Shown one piece after another: positions 22,710 to 31,786 of a stretch of 51,999 nucleotides of DNA. This DNA is from Mycobacterium sp. 852002-50816_SCH5313054-b. Its GTDB lineage: Bacteria; Actinomycetota; Actinomycetes; Mycobacteriales; Mycobacteriaceae. The notes below the pieces were generated by a model. That model searched no databases, was not told where the DNA came from, and was given only the letters and a program-made list of their open reading frames with translations. The position numbers and the translations under genes were made by a program. Where the stretch lies: NCBI RefSeq assembly GCF_001667185.1, contig NZ_LZIC01000082.1, positions 1-51,999 of the forward strand. Reading direction: 5' to 3'. Numbering within the stretch: the first letter of the stretch is position 1; each line of letters starts with the position of its first letter.

Positions 22710-25102
22710 CGTCGCCGCCACTCTGCTGGACCGGCTTGTTGCGCCTCGCCGCAGTGGTTGCCATCGTGGCCGGTTCTGCGGCGCTCGTCGGACCCGCCCC
22801 GCGCGTGGCCGCGGGTGAGCCCGGGGATACGCCGTTCGTCCGGGTCCGCATCGATCAGGTGACCCCCGACGTGGTCACCACGACGAGCCCGCCCGTCGTC
22901 ACCGTCAGCGGCATGGTCACCAACATCGGCGACCGCCCCGTCCGCGACGTCATGGTCCGGCTCGAGCACGCGCCGGCGGTCGCCGACTCGGCGGCGCTGC
23001 GCACCTCGCTGGACGGCAGCACCGATCAGTACCAGCCGGCCGCCGACTTCCTCACGGTGGCCCCCGAGCTGCAGCGCGGGCAGCAGGCCGGCTTCACCCT
23101 GTCGGCCCCGCTGCGCTCGACGAACAAGCCGTCGTTCGGGATGGAGAAGCCCGGGATCTATCCCGTCCTGGTCAACGTCAACGGCACACCCGACTACGGC
23201 GCCCCCGCCCGGCTCGACAACGCGCGGTTCCTGCTGCCCGTGGTAGGCGTGCCGCCCGACCACGCCGACGACGTGAACTCCGCCGTCGCGCCCGACACCT
23301 CCAAACCCGTGTTGATCACCATGCTGTGGCCGCTGGCCGACCGGCCGCGCCTCTCCCCCGGCGTCCCGGGCGGCACCATCCCGGTCCGGTTGGTCGACGA
23401 CGACCTGGCCACCTCGCTGGCCACCGGCGGCCGGCTCGACATCCTGCTGTCCGCGGCCGAGGTCGCCACCAGCCACGACGTCGACCCGGACGGGGCCGTC
23501 AGCCACGCGCTGTGCCTGGCCGTCGATCCCGATCTGCTGGTCACCGTCAACGCGATGACCGGCGGCTACGTGGTGTCCAATTCGCCCGACGGCCCCGCCC
23601 AGCTACCGGGCACCCCGACGCATCCGGGCACCGGCCAGGCCGCCGCGACCGAGTGGTTGAACCGGCTGCGCACGCTGGCCCACCACACCTGCGTGGCGCC
23701 GCTGCCCTACGCCCAAGCCGACCTGGACGCCCTGCAGCGCGTCAACGACCCCGGGCTGAGCACGACCGCCACCACCGGCGTCGGCGGCATCGTCGACCGG
23801 ATCCTCGACGTCCAGTCGACCGGCGGGGCCACGCTGCTGCCCGACGGCCCCTTGACGGACCGCGCGGTCAGCCTGCTCAGCGCCAACGACAGCACGGTCG
23901 CGATCGCCGCCGGCAACCTCTCCGCCCAGGATCAGACGAGTGACACCGGCGCCGCCGTCGACACCGCGCCCAGACGGCTCTCGCCACAGGTGCTGGTCGC
24001 GCCGTTCGACCCCGCCGTCGGGGCCGCGCTGGCCGGCGCCGGCAACGATCCCGTCGCCCCCACCTACCTGGACTCGTCCCTGGCCGTTCGGCTCTCGCAC
24101 GACTCGGAGACCGCCCGGCGCCAGGACGCGCTGGGCTCCATCTTCTGGCATTCCCTGCAGCGCGACGCCGCGCCGCGCACCCAGCTCCTGGTCCCGCCCG
24201 CGACATGGAGCCTGCGGGCCGACGACGCGCAGGTCATCCTCACCGCGCTGGCCACCACCATCCGGTCCGGTTTGGCGGTGCCGCGACCGCTGCCGGCGGT
24301 CATCGCGGAGGCCAACCAGCCTGGTAAGGCCCCCGCCGAGCCGGCCCAGCAGGCGGGCCTCGACGGCTCCGCGCGCGGCCGCATCAGCGACGACGTGACC
24401 GGCGGCATCGCGGGCCAGGTCGGCCGGCTGTGGGGGCTGACCTCCGCGCTGAGCACCGACGAGCGCACCGGGTTGACCGGCGTCCAGTACACGGCGCCGC
24501 TGCGCGAGGACATGCTGCGCGCGTTGAGCCAATCCGAACCGCCGGACACCCGCAACGGGCTGGCCCAGGAGCGCCTCGCCGTGGTCGGCAAGACGATCAA
24601 CGACTTGTTCGGCGCCGTCACGATCGTCAACCCGGGCGGCTCCTACACCCTGGCCACCGAGCACAGCCCGCTGCCGCTGGCGCTGCACAACGGCCTGGCC
24701 GTTCCGATCCGGGTGCGGCTGCAGGTCGACGCCCCGCCCGGGATGCGGGTAACCGACGTCGGCCAGATCGAATTGCCGCCCGGATACCTGCCACTGCGGG
24801 TGCCGATCGAAGTCAACTTCACCCAGCGCGTCGCCGTCGACGTGACGCTGCGGACCCCGGACGGGATGCGGCTGGGCGACCCGGTTCGGTTGTCGGTCCA
24901 TTCCAACGCCTACGGCAAGGTGCTGTTCGCCATTACTCTGTCCGCCGCGGCGGTGCTGGTGCTACTGGCCGGACGCCGGCTGTGGCACCGGTTCCGCGGC
25001 CAGCCCGACCCCGCCGACCTGGACCGCCCGGACCCACCCCACGCCGGCCCCGCCGACCTGCGCAACGAGATCGACGACCGCGTCGATCAGCACAGAGTAT
25101 GA
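22706..25102 (+). CDS. Exported DUF6049-type membrane-anchored protein (Rv3909-like)
   Basis: This 798-residue conserved actinobacterial protein is encoded between mutT4 and murJ, with 4-bp overlaps at both ends (GTGA and ATGA). A signal peptide covers residues about 8-36 (LLRLAAVVAIVAGSAALVG). An Ig-like beta domain follows (VTVSGMVTNIGDRPVRDVMVRLEHAP), then a large central domain and a second Ig-like domain near 660-735 (VPIRVRLQVDAPPGMRVTDVG). One membrane helix lies at about 738-760 (VLFAITLSAAAVLVLLAG), and the tail is basic then acidic. It probably sits outside the cell membrane and may work with MurJ in wall synthesis; that role is inferred only from the constant neighbourhood. Confidence 0.9.
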   Translation: MTSPPLCWTGLLRLAAVVAIVAGSAALVGPAPRVAAGEPGDTPFVRVRIDQVTPDVVTTTSPPVVTVSGMVTNIGDRPVRDVMVRLEHAPAVADSAALRTSLDGSTDQYQPAADFLTVAPELQRGQQAGFTLSAPLRSTNKPSFGMEKPGIYPVLVNVNGTPDYGAPARLDNARFLLPVVGVPPDHADDVNSAVAPDTSKPVLITMLWPLADRPRLSPGVPGGTIPVRLVDDDLATSLATGGRLDILLSAAEVATSHDVDPDGAVSHALCLAVDPDLLVTVNAMTGGYVVSNSPDGPAQLPGTPTHPGTGQAAATEWLNRLRTLAHHTCVAPLPYAQADLDALQRVNDPGLSTTATTGVGGIVDRILDVQSTGGATLLPDGPLTDRAVSLLSANDSTVAIAAGNLSAQDQTSDTGAAVDTAPRRLSPQVLVAPFDPAVGAALAGAGNDPVAPTYLDSSLAVRLSHDSETARRQDALGSIFWHSLQRDAAPRTQLLVPPATWSLRADDAQVILTALATTIRSGLAVPRPLPAVIAEANQPGKAPAEPAQQAGLDGSARGRISDDVTGGIAGQVGRLWGLTSALSTDERTGLTGVQYTAPLREDMLRALSQSEPPDTRNGLAQERLAVVGKTINDLFGAVTIVNPGGSYTLATEHSPLPLALHNGLAVPIRVRLQVDAPPGMRVTDVGQIELPPGYLPLRVPIEVNFTQRVAVDVTLRTPDGMRLGDPVRLSVHSNAYGKVLFAITLSAAAVLVLLAGRRLWHRFRGQPDPADLDRPDPPHAGPADLRNEIDDRVDQHRV

Positions 25103-28100
25103 GCCCCGCCCCTCGTCACGCGCAGGCCCAGGCACCGCGGCAGCCGCACCGCGTGCCACCGTCTGCGCGCCGGATCCGCCCCGGTCCGCCGACGGGTCCG
25201 CTGCCACCGGTGCCGGAGCTGGCGCGACGACGGCCCGAGCTGTCCGACGCCGCCCTGGTCTCGCGGTCGTGGGCGATGGCGTTCGCCACGCTGATCAGCC
25301 GCATCACCGGGTTCGCGCGGATCGTCGTGCTGGCCGCCATCCTGGGTGCCGCGCTGTCCAGCGCGTTCTCGGTGGCCAATCAGCTGCCGAACCTGGTCGC
25401 GGCGCTCGTGCTGGAGGCGACGTTCACCGCGATCTTCGTGCCGGTGCTGGCGCGCGCCGAGCAAAGCGACCCCGACGGCGGCGCGGCGTTCGTGCGGCGC
25501 CTCGTCACGCTGACGACCGCGCTGCTGGTGCTCGCCACGGCGCTGTCGGTGCTGGCCGCCCCGCTGTTGGTGCGGCTGATGCTGGGCCGCGCCCCGCAGG
25601 TCAATGAGCCGCTGACCACCGCGTTCGCCTACCTGCTGCTGCCGCAGGTGCTGGCGTACGGGCTGACCTCGGTGTTCATGGCGATCCTGAACACCCGCAA
25701 CGTGTTCGGGCCGACGGCGTGGGCGCCGGTCGTCAACAACGTGGTGGCGCTGGCCACCCTGGGCGTGTATCTGGCCGTCCCCGGCGAGCTCTCGGTCGAC
25801 CCGGTGCGGATGGGCAACGCCAAGCTGCTGGTGCTCGGCATCGGCACCACCCTGGGCGTGTTCGCGCAGACGGGGGTGCTGCTGGTGGCGCTGAAGCGTC
25901 AGCGGGTGAGCCTGCGCCCGCTGTGGGGAATCGACGAACGCCTCAAGCGATTCGGCACGATGGCCGCGGCGATGGTGCTCTACGTGCTGATCAGCCAGCT
26001 CGGTCTGGTGATCGGCAACCAGATCGCCAGCACCGCGGCGGCTTCGGGTCCGGCGATCTACAACTACACCTGGCTGGTCCTGCAGCTGCCGTTCGGCATG
26101 ATCGGCGTGACGGTCCTGACCGTGGTGATGCCGCGGCTGAGCCGCAACGCCGCGGCCGACGACACCACGGCCGTGCTCGCCGACCTGTCGCTGGCCACCC
26201 GGCTGACGCTGATCACGCTGATCCCGATCGTGGCGTTCATGACCGTCGGCGGCCCCGCCATCGGCAGTGCGCTGTTCGCCTACGGACACTTCGGCGGGGT
26301 CGACGCCGGCTACCTGGGCGTCGCGATCGCGTTGTCGGCGTTCACGCTGATCCCCTACGGACTGGTGCTCTTGCAGCTGCGCGTCTTCTATGCGCGCGAG
26401 CAGCCCTGGATGCCGATCGTGATCATCCTCGTCATCACCGCCGTCAAGATCGCCGGCTCGGTGCTGGCTCCCCACCTCACCGGCGATCCGAAGCTGGTGG
26501 CCGGGTTCCTCGGCGTGGCCAACGGCGCCGGCTTCCTGGCCGGCGCGATCGTCGGTTACTACCTGTTACGCCGCGCGCTGCTGCCCAACGGCGGGCACCT
26601 GATCGGCGTGGGTGCGATGCGCACGATCCTCGTGACGATCGTCGCCTCGATGTTGGCCGGTTTGGTCGCGCATGTGGCCGATCGGCTGCTGGGGTTGAGC
26701 CGGCTCACGGCGCACGGCGGCGCCGGTTCGCTGCTGCGCTTGCTGGTGTTGGGGGCCATCATGCTGCCGATCGTGGCGACCGTTATGGTCCGCGCGCACG
26801 TGCCCGAGGCCGACGCGGCGCTGGCCGTCATCAGGCGCCGAATTCCGGTCCTCGGCGGCAATCGGATCGCGCAGCCACCGGCCCGCAAACCGGCTGCACC
26901 GGAGGGATCGTCTCGGCAGGGCCGCGTCACGTACCCTGAGCAGAGGAATTCGTCCCCGCCGGGGGTCGATGCGGTCCAGGAGCCGATCCGGCGCAGGCCT
27001 CCGGAGCGGGTAGCCAACACCCGCATAGCGAAAGGACCGGAGGTGACCGACCGCCCAGTGGAGAGCGCATCCAGCGCTGGATCCGGCTTGGGGTCAGGCG
27101 CCGAGACACCCCCGGACCGGCCACGGCCCGTCGCCGACGACTTCCAGCCCGACATTCCGCGCGAACCGGCGCCGCGCGCCGCCGACCGGCTGAACGGCGC
27201 TGTCTCGAGCGAAAACCCCCGCGGCGCAAGCGCATTCGACGCCCCCCACGACCGGGTCGGTGAATCCGGGCCGCCGGAGGATGTCCACCTTGTTCCCGGC
27301 GCCCGCATCTCCAATGGCCGGTATCGGCTGCTGGTCTTCCACGGCGGCGCACCGCCCTTGCAGTTCTGGCAGGCGCTGGACACCGCGCTGGACCGCCAGG
27401 TCGCGCTGACCTTCGTCGACCCGGACGGGGCGCTGCCCGACGAGGTGCTCCAAGACATCCTGTCCCGCACCCTGCGGCTGAGCCGCATCGACAAGCCCGG
27501 CATCGCCCGGGTGCTCGACGTGGTGCACTCCGGGTCCGGCGGCCTGGTCGTCTCCGAATGGATCCGCGGCGGTTCGTTGCAGGAGGTGGCCGACACCTCC
27601 CCGTCGCCCATCGGCGCCGTCCGGGCGATGCAATCGCTGGCCGCCGCCGCCGACGCGGCCCACCGCGCCGGCGTCGCCCTATCGATCGACCACCCCAACC
27701 GGGTGCGCGTCAGTATCGACGGCGACGTCGTGCTGGCCTACCCCGCGACCATGCCCGACGCCAACCCGCAAGACGACATCCGCGGCATCGGCGCCGCGCT
27801 CTACGCCCTCCTGGTCAACCGGTGGCCCCTGCCGGAGTCCGGGGTGCGAAGCGGGCTGGCGCAGGCCGAGCGGGATTCGGCGGGCACCCCCGTCGAGCCC
27901 ATGGTCATCGACCGCGACATCCCCTTCCAGATTTCCGCGGTTGCCGTGCGCGCGGTCCAGGAAGATGGCGGAATACGCAGCGCCTCAACGCTTTTGAACC
28001 TGCTACAGCAGGCGACCGCGGTGGCCGACCGCACCGAGGTGCTCGGACCGATCGACGATTCGCCGCCACCACCCGCCGCCCGGCCCGCCACGGGCCGCGA

Positions 28101-28752
28101 GTATGCGGCCTTCGCGCGCCGGCGCCGCAACGTGCTGATCGGCGTCGGCGCCGCCCTCGCCGTCATCGTGGTGGCCCTGCTGGTCCTGGCGTCGGTGGTG
28201 AGCAAGATCTTCGGCAATGTCGGGGGCCTCAACAAAGACGAGCTGGGGCTGAACGGGCCGTCGTCGGCGTCATCGTCGGCCCCCAGTTCCGCGGCCGCCG
28301 GAAGCGTCGTCAAACCGACGAAGGCGAGCGTGTTCTCCCCGGACGGCGACCCCGACAACCCGGGTACGGCCGGGCAGGCGATCGATGGCGACCCGTCCAC
28401 CGCTTGGGCGACAGAGGTCTATACCGATGCCGTTCCGTTCCCCAGCTTCAAGCAGGGCGAAGGGCTGATGCTGCAGCTGCCGAAGCCCACCGTGGTCGGC
28501 CAGGTCACCATCGACACGCCCAGCACGGGCACGAAGGTCGAGATTCGCTCGTCATCCACGGCGTCGCCATCGAAGCTGGAAGACACCACCGTGCTGGCGC
28601 CGGCCTTCACGCTCAAGCCCGGTCATAACGTCATACCGGTCCGGTCCGGCGCGCCGACGTCGAACCTGCTGGTGTGGATCTCCACCCTGGGAACCACCAG
28701 CGGCAAGAGCCAGGCCGGCTTGTCGGAGATCACCGTTCAGGCCGCCTCCTGA
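25099..28752 (+). CDS. murJ: MurJ (MviN) lipid II flippase fused to a pseudokinase and an extracellular domain
   Basis: This is a 1217-residue protein. The ATG at 25099 overlaps the previous stop (ATGA); the longer frame upstream is antisense-type noise in the DUF6049 gene. Residues about 50-560 are the MATE/MurJ fold with some 14 helices, including SRITGFARIVVLAAILG and the conserved Arg/Glu face that moves lipid II across the membrane. A disordered Pro/Arg-rich linker follows. At about residue 730 a kinase-like domain begins (GARISNGRYRLLVFHGG). It lacks the usual HRD catalytic loop and DFG, so it is a pseudokinase, which in M. tuberculosis binds the FHA protein FhaA when phosphorylated. 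A helix at about 1010-1035 and an outer beta domain of about 150 residues (IDGDPSTAWATEVYTD, discoidin-like) end the protein. Confidence 0.94.
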   Translation: MSPAPRHAQAQAPRQPHRVPPSARRIRPGPPTGPLPPVPELARRRPELSDAALVSRSWAMAFATLISRITGFARIVVLAAILGAALSSAFSVANQLPNLVAALVLEATFTAIFVPVLARAEQSDPDGGAAFVRRLVTLTTALLVLATALSVLAAPLLVRLMLGRAPQVNEPLTTAFAYLLLPQVLAYGLTSVFMAILNTRNVFGPTAWAPVVNNVVALATLGVYLAVPGELSVDPVRMGNAKLLVLGIGTTLGVFAQTGVLLVALKRQRVSLRPLWGIDERLKRFGTMAAAMVLYVLISQLGLVIGNQIASTAAASGPAIYNYTWLVLQLPFGMIGVTVLTVVMPRLSRNAAADDTTAVLADLSLATRLTLITLIPIVAFMTVGGPAIGSALFAYGHFGGVDAGYLGVAIALSAFTLIPYGLVLLQLRVFYAREQPWMPIVIILVITAVKIAGSVLAPHLTGDPKLVAGFLGVANGAGFLAGAIVGYYLLRRALLPNGGHLIGVGAMRTILVTIVASMLAGLVAHVADRLLGLSRLTAHGGAGSLLRLLVLGAIMLPIVATVMVRAHVPEADAALAVIRRRIPVLGGNRIAQPPARKPAAPEGSSRQGRVTYPEQRNSSPPGVDAVQEPIRRRPPERVANTRIAKGPEVTDRPVESASSAGSGLGSGAETPPDRPRPVADDFQPDIPREPAPRAADRLNGAVSSENPRGASAFDAPHDRVGESGPPEDVHLVPGARISNGRYRLLVFHGGAPPLQFWQALDTALDRQVALTFVDPDGALPDEVLQDILSRTLRLSRIDKPGIARVLDVVHSGSGGLVVSEWIRGGSLQEVADTSPSPIGAVRAMQSLAAAADAAHRAGVALSIDHPNRVRVSIDGDVVLAYPATMPDANPQDDIRGIGAALYALLVNRWPLPESGVRSGLAQAERDSAGTPVEPMVIDRDIPFQISAVAVRAVQEDGGIRSASTLLNLLQQATAVADRTEVLGPIDDSPPPPAARPATGREYAAFARRRRNVLIGVGAALAVIVVALLVLASVVSKIFGNVGGLNKDELGLNGPSSASSSAPSSAAAGSVVKPTKASVFSPDGDPDNPGTAGQAIDGDPSTAWATEVYTDAVPFPSFKQGEGLMLQLPKPTVVGQVTIDTPSTGTKVEIRSSSTASPSKLEDTTVLAPAFTLKPGHNVIPVRSGAPTSNLLVWISTLGTTSGKSQAGLSEITVQAAS

Positions 28753-28815
28753 CGGCGCTCACAGAACGCGCGTGAGTGAAGTGCCGCGCGACCCCCGATT
28801 GGTTAGTGTCCGGCC

Positions 28816-29442
28816 GTGGGTCTCGGGGGCGGGGAATTCGAGGGTAAGAGCCAAAGCGAACGCACTGACGCCGAGCTGCTGGCCGCCCACGTCGCCGGCG
28901 ACCGCCGCGCCTTCGACGAGCTGTTCCACCGCCACCAACGTCAGCTGCACCGCCTGGCCCGGCTCACCACCCGGACCCGCGAGGACGCCGAAGACGCGCT
29001 GCAGGACGCGATGCTCTCGGCGCACCGCGGCGCGGGCTCGTTCCGGCACGACGCGGCGGTCGGCAGCTGGCTGCACCGCATCGTGATCAACGCCTGCCTG
29101 GACCGGCTGCGCCGCACCAAGGCGCACCCCACCGCCCCGCTGGAGGACGTCTATCCGGTCGCCGATCGCACGGCACAGGTCGAGACGGCCATCGCGGTGC
29201 ACCGGGCCTTGATGCGCCTGCCCGTCGAGCAACGGGCGGCGGTGGTGGCCGTCGACATGCAGGGCTACTCGGTCGCCGACACCGCCGCGCTGCTGGGCAT
29301 CGCCGAGGGCACCGTCAAGAGCCGATGCTCCCGCGCCCGCGTCCGCCTCGCCGGGTTGCTCGGCTACCTCAACGCCGGTCCCGACCTGGCCCCACCCATG
29401 GCCGTCAAGCAGCGCATGACGGACACTGGGGCGGATGGGTGA
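28816..29442 (+). CDS. sigM: ECF RNA polymerase sigma factor SigM
   Basis: This is a 208-residue ECF sigma factor. Region 2 spans about residues 25-90 (FDELFHRHQRQLHRLARL, DAEDALQDAMLSAHRG, FRHDAAVGSWLHRIVINACLDRLRR). Region 4 with the helix-turn-helix spans about 135-185 (RLPVEQRAAVVAVDMQGYSVADTAALLGIAEGTVKSRCSRARVRL, in parts). The GTG at 28816 gives the family's length; the mycobacterial protein I recall is slightly longer (about 222). The stop overlaps the start of rsmA by 8 bp, so sigma and anti-sigma are made together. In M. tuberculosis SigM drives genes for surface and ESX-type proteins. I could not identify its own promoter sequence upstream with confidence. Confidence 0.93.
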   Translation: MGLGGGEFEGKSQSERTDAELLAAHVAGDRRAFDELFHRHQRQLHRLARLTTRTREDAEDALQDAMLSAHRGAGSFRHDAAVGSWLHRIVINACLDRLRRTKAHPTAPLEDVYPVADRTAQVETAIAVHRALMRLPVEQRAAVVAVDMQGYSVADTAALLGIAEGTVKSRCSRARVRLAGLLGYLNAGPDLAPPMAVKQRMTDTGADG

Positions 29443-30175
29443 ACCCGAAGAGGATGCCGCCGAGCCGCCCCTGACGGTCGAGCTGCTGGCCGACCTGCAG
29501 GCCGGTTTGCTCGACGACGATTCCGCGGCCCGCGTGCGCAAACGGGTACGTGAGGACCCGCAGGCGCAGAGCATGCTGCGCACCCTGAACCAGGTGCGGT
29601 GCGACGTGGCGACGCTCGGTGCCGACACGACGTGCGCGCCTGACGTGCCGCCCGAGGTGACGGCCCGGATCTCGGCGGCGCTGAAGTCAGAGGAACGCCG
29701 TGACCGGGTCGGTGTCGCCCACTCGGCCCGGCCGCATATGCGCCCCGCCCGACTGGCCGCCGGCGTGGCCGGCGTGGGGGCGGCGCTCGCGGCCATCGGG
29801 GTGGGCACCGCGGCGCTGCTCAACACACCCGAGCCCGCCCCCAGCACCCCGGCCACCGCGGAGCACATCACGGTGTCGACGCCTCCGATGGCCATTCCGC
29901 TGTCGCAGGCCGAGATCCTGGGACTGCTGACGAAGAGTCCCGATTACGGTCCGCTCGGCGACCCTTCGCTGCGTGCGTCCTGCCTCAGCGGACTCGGCTA
30001 CCCGGCGTCCACCCGGGTGCTCGGCGCGCGGCAGGTCGACATCAACGCCCGCCCCGGTGTGCTGCTGGTGTTGCCCGGCGACACGCCCGACGACCTCGCG
30101 GTCGTCGCGGTGGCGCTCAATTGCAGCGCCGCCGACACCGGGTTGCTGGCCAACACGCAGGTCCGGCGGCCCTAG
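29435..30175 (+). CDS. rsmA: RsmA, membrane anti-sigma factor for SigM
   Basis: This is a 246-residue anti-sigma factor. The N-terminal cytosolic part (about 1-90, PLTVELLADLQAGLLDDDSAARV) resembles anti-sigma domains that bind ECF factors. One membrane helix lies at about residues 105-130 (LAAGVAGVGAALAAIGVGTAALL). The outer domain of about 110 residues has two cysteines (LRASCLSGLGYP and ALNCSAADT). The ATG at 29435 lies within the end of sigM, indicating translational coupling. Release of SigM would require proteolysis or a signal outside the membrane; no protease gene is adjacent. Naming follows its pairing with SigM. Confidence 0.9.
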   Translation: MGEPEEDAAEPPLTVELLADLQAGLLDDDSAARVRKRVREDPQAQSMLRTLNQVRCDVATLGADTTCAPDVPPEVTARISAALKSEERRDRVGVAHSARPHMRPARLAAGVAGVGAALAAIGVGTAALLNTPEPAPSTPATAEHITVSTPPMAIPLSQAEILGLLTKSPDYGPLGDPSLRASCLSGLGYPASTRVLGARQVDINARPGVLLVLPGDTPDDLAVVAVALNCSAADTGLLANTQVRRP

Positions 30176-30308
30176 CGGTGATCGCACGCGCGGCGCAGCC
30201 GGGCGCGGCGGGTCGCCGCCATCCGCTTAGTCTGGTGCCCAGCACCCCGGGAACACCCGCGCCTACGCTGGCGTTCGTAGTCGTAGCTTCCGCACCCGAA
30301 AGGCTCGA

Positions 30309-31310
30309 ATGACTGCCGATACCCCTGCTGACGACACCCACGACACCGTCCACGACGTCATCGTCATCGGTTCCGGTCCCGCCGGGTACACCGCGGCCCT
30401 CTACACCGCCCGCGCGCAGCTGAAGCCCCTCGTCTTCGAGGGCATCGCCTTCGGCGGCGCCCTGATGACCACCACCGAGGTGGAGAACTACCCCGGCTTT
30501 CGCGACGGCATCACCGGACCGGAACTGATGGAAGAGATGCGGGAGCAGGCGCTGCGCTTCGGGGCGGACCTCCGGATGGAAGACGTCGAGTCGGTCTCGC
30601 TGACGGGGCCGGTCAAGTCGGTTGTCACCGCCGACGGCGAAACCCATCGGGCCCGGGCCGTCATCCTGGCCATGGGCGCGGCGGCGCGCTACCTGCAGGT
30701 CCCCGGCGAACAGGAATTGCTGGGCCGCGGGGTGAGTTCGTGTGCCACCTGCGACGGGTTCTTCTTCCGCGACCAGGACATCGCGGTCATCGGTGGCGGC
30801 GACTCGGCGATGGAAGAAGCGCTTTTCCTGACCCGGTTCGCCAGCAGCGTGACGTTGGTGCACCGGCGCGACGAGTTCCGGGCGTCCAAGATCATGCTGA
30901 ACCGCGCCCGCAACAACGAGAAGATCAAGTTCGTCACCAACGTGGCCGTGATGTCCGTCGAGGGCGACACGACGGTGACGGGATTGCGCTTGCGCGACAA
31001 CGTAACCGGCGAAGAGTCGGTCCTTCCGGTCACCGGCGTCTTCGTGGCAATCGGTCACGAGCCGCGCTCGGGCCTGGTGCGCGATGTCGTCGACGTGGAT
31101 CCCGACGGCTACGTACTGGTGCACGGACGCACCACCAGCACCTCGCTGGACGGCGTGTTCGCCGCCGGCGACCTGGTGGACCGCACCTACCGGCAGGCCA
31201 TCACCGCCGCCGGCAGCGGCTGCGCGGCGGCCATCGACGCCGAGCGTTGGCTGGCCGAGCATGAAGCAAAAGCCGAAGGTACCGACACATTGATTGGAGC
31301 ACCACGATGA
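30309..31310 (+). CDS. trxB2: Thioredoxin reductase
   Basis: This 333-residue FAD enzyme passes electrons from NADPH to thioredoxin. The FAD-binding GxGxxG is at the start (IGSGPAGYTAAL, about residues 18-30). The redox-active pair is CATC (SSCATCDGFF, about residues 144-147). A second dinucleotide site, for NADPH, is GGGDSAMEEALFL (about 161-175), and the C-terminal FAD motif is GVFAAGDLVDRTYRQAITAAGSG. The ATG at 30309 follows a 133-bp gap after rsmA, so it may have its own promoter. The stop overlaps trxC (ATGA), giving a reductase-thioredoxin operon, as is usual in mycobacteria. Confidence 0.96.
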   Translation: MTADTPADDTHDTVHDVIVIGSGPAGYTAALYTARAQLKPLVFEGIAFGGALMTTTEVENYPGFRDGITGPELMEEMREQALRFGADLRMEDVESVSLTGPVKSVVTADGETHRARAVILAMGAAARYLQVPGEQELLGRGVSSCATCDGFFFRDQDIAVIGGGDSAMEEALFLTRFASSVTLVHRRDEFRASKIMLNRARNNEKIKFVTNVAVMSVEGDTTVTGLRLRDNVTGEESVLPVTGVFVAIGHEPRSGLVRDVVDVDPDGYVLVHGRTTSTSLDGVFAAGDLVDRTYRQAITAAGSGCAAAIDAERWLAEHEAKAEGTDTLIGAPR

Positions 31311-31660
31311 CCGACGCCGAAAAAGCCCACGCCACAATAGAAGTCTCCGACGCGTCCTTTTCTACCGAGGTGCTGTCGAGCAATACGCCTGTGCTGGTTG
31401 ACTTTTGGGCGACGTGGTGCGGCCCGTGCAAGATGGTCGCGCCGGTTCTCGAAGAAATCGCCAGCGAGCGAGCCGGACAGCTCACCGTCGCAAAGCTCGA
31501 CGTGGATGCCAACCCGGAAACCGCCCGCGACTTCCAGGTGGTTTCGATCCCCACGATGATCCTGTTCAAGGACGGCCAACCGGTGAAGCGAATCGTCGGC
31601 GCCAAGGGCAAGGCGGCGCTGCTGCGCGAGCTCTCTGACGCGGTACCGAACCTCACCTGA
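31307..31660 (+). CDS. trxC: Thioredoxin
   Basis: This is a 117-residue thioredoxin, the partner and substrate of the reductase encoded just upstream. The active site is intact: DFWATWCGPCKMVAPVLEE, with the two cysteines of WCGPCK at about residues 38-41. The cis-Pro region (VVSIPTMILFKDG) and the C-terminal helix are also normal. The ATG at 31307 overlaps the trxB2 stop by 4 bp. It reduces disulfides of cytosolic enzymes such as ribonucleotide reductase and peroxiredoxins (family knowledge). No unusual features. Confidence 0.96.
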   Translation: MTDAEKAHATIEVSDASFSTEVLSSNTPVLVDFWATWCGPCKMVAPVLEEIASERAGQLTVAKLDVDANPETARDFQVVSIPTMILFKDGQPVKRIVGAKGKAALLRELSDAVPNLT

Positions 31661-31786
31661 GGCGTTACCCGCCTCGCCACGCCGCGCGCCTCGCTCAGCC
31701 TGGGGTTTTCCGAAAATTGAGAAGCGTCTGCGACAATAACGGCTAGCTGTTGCCCGTATTCAGCCTTGTCCCGGAGGGCCCTTGGT

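Noticed and set aside
24430..25098. N-terminal extension of MurJ
   Set aside because: It is an out-of-frame shadow of the DUF6049-type gene; the ATG at 25099 overlaps that gene's stop, as in other mycobacteria.
25087..26475. Minus-strand 462-codon frame opposite murJ
   Set aside because: His/Gln/Arg-rich antisense frame without a ribosome-binding site or known domain.
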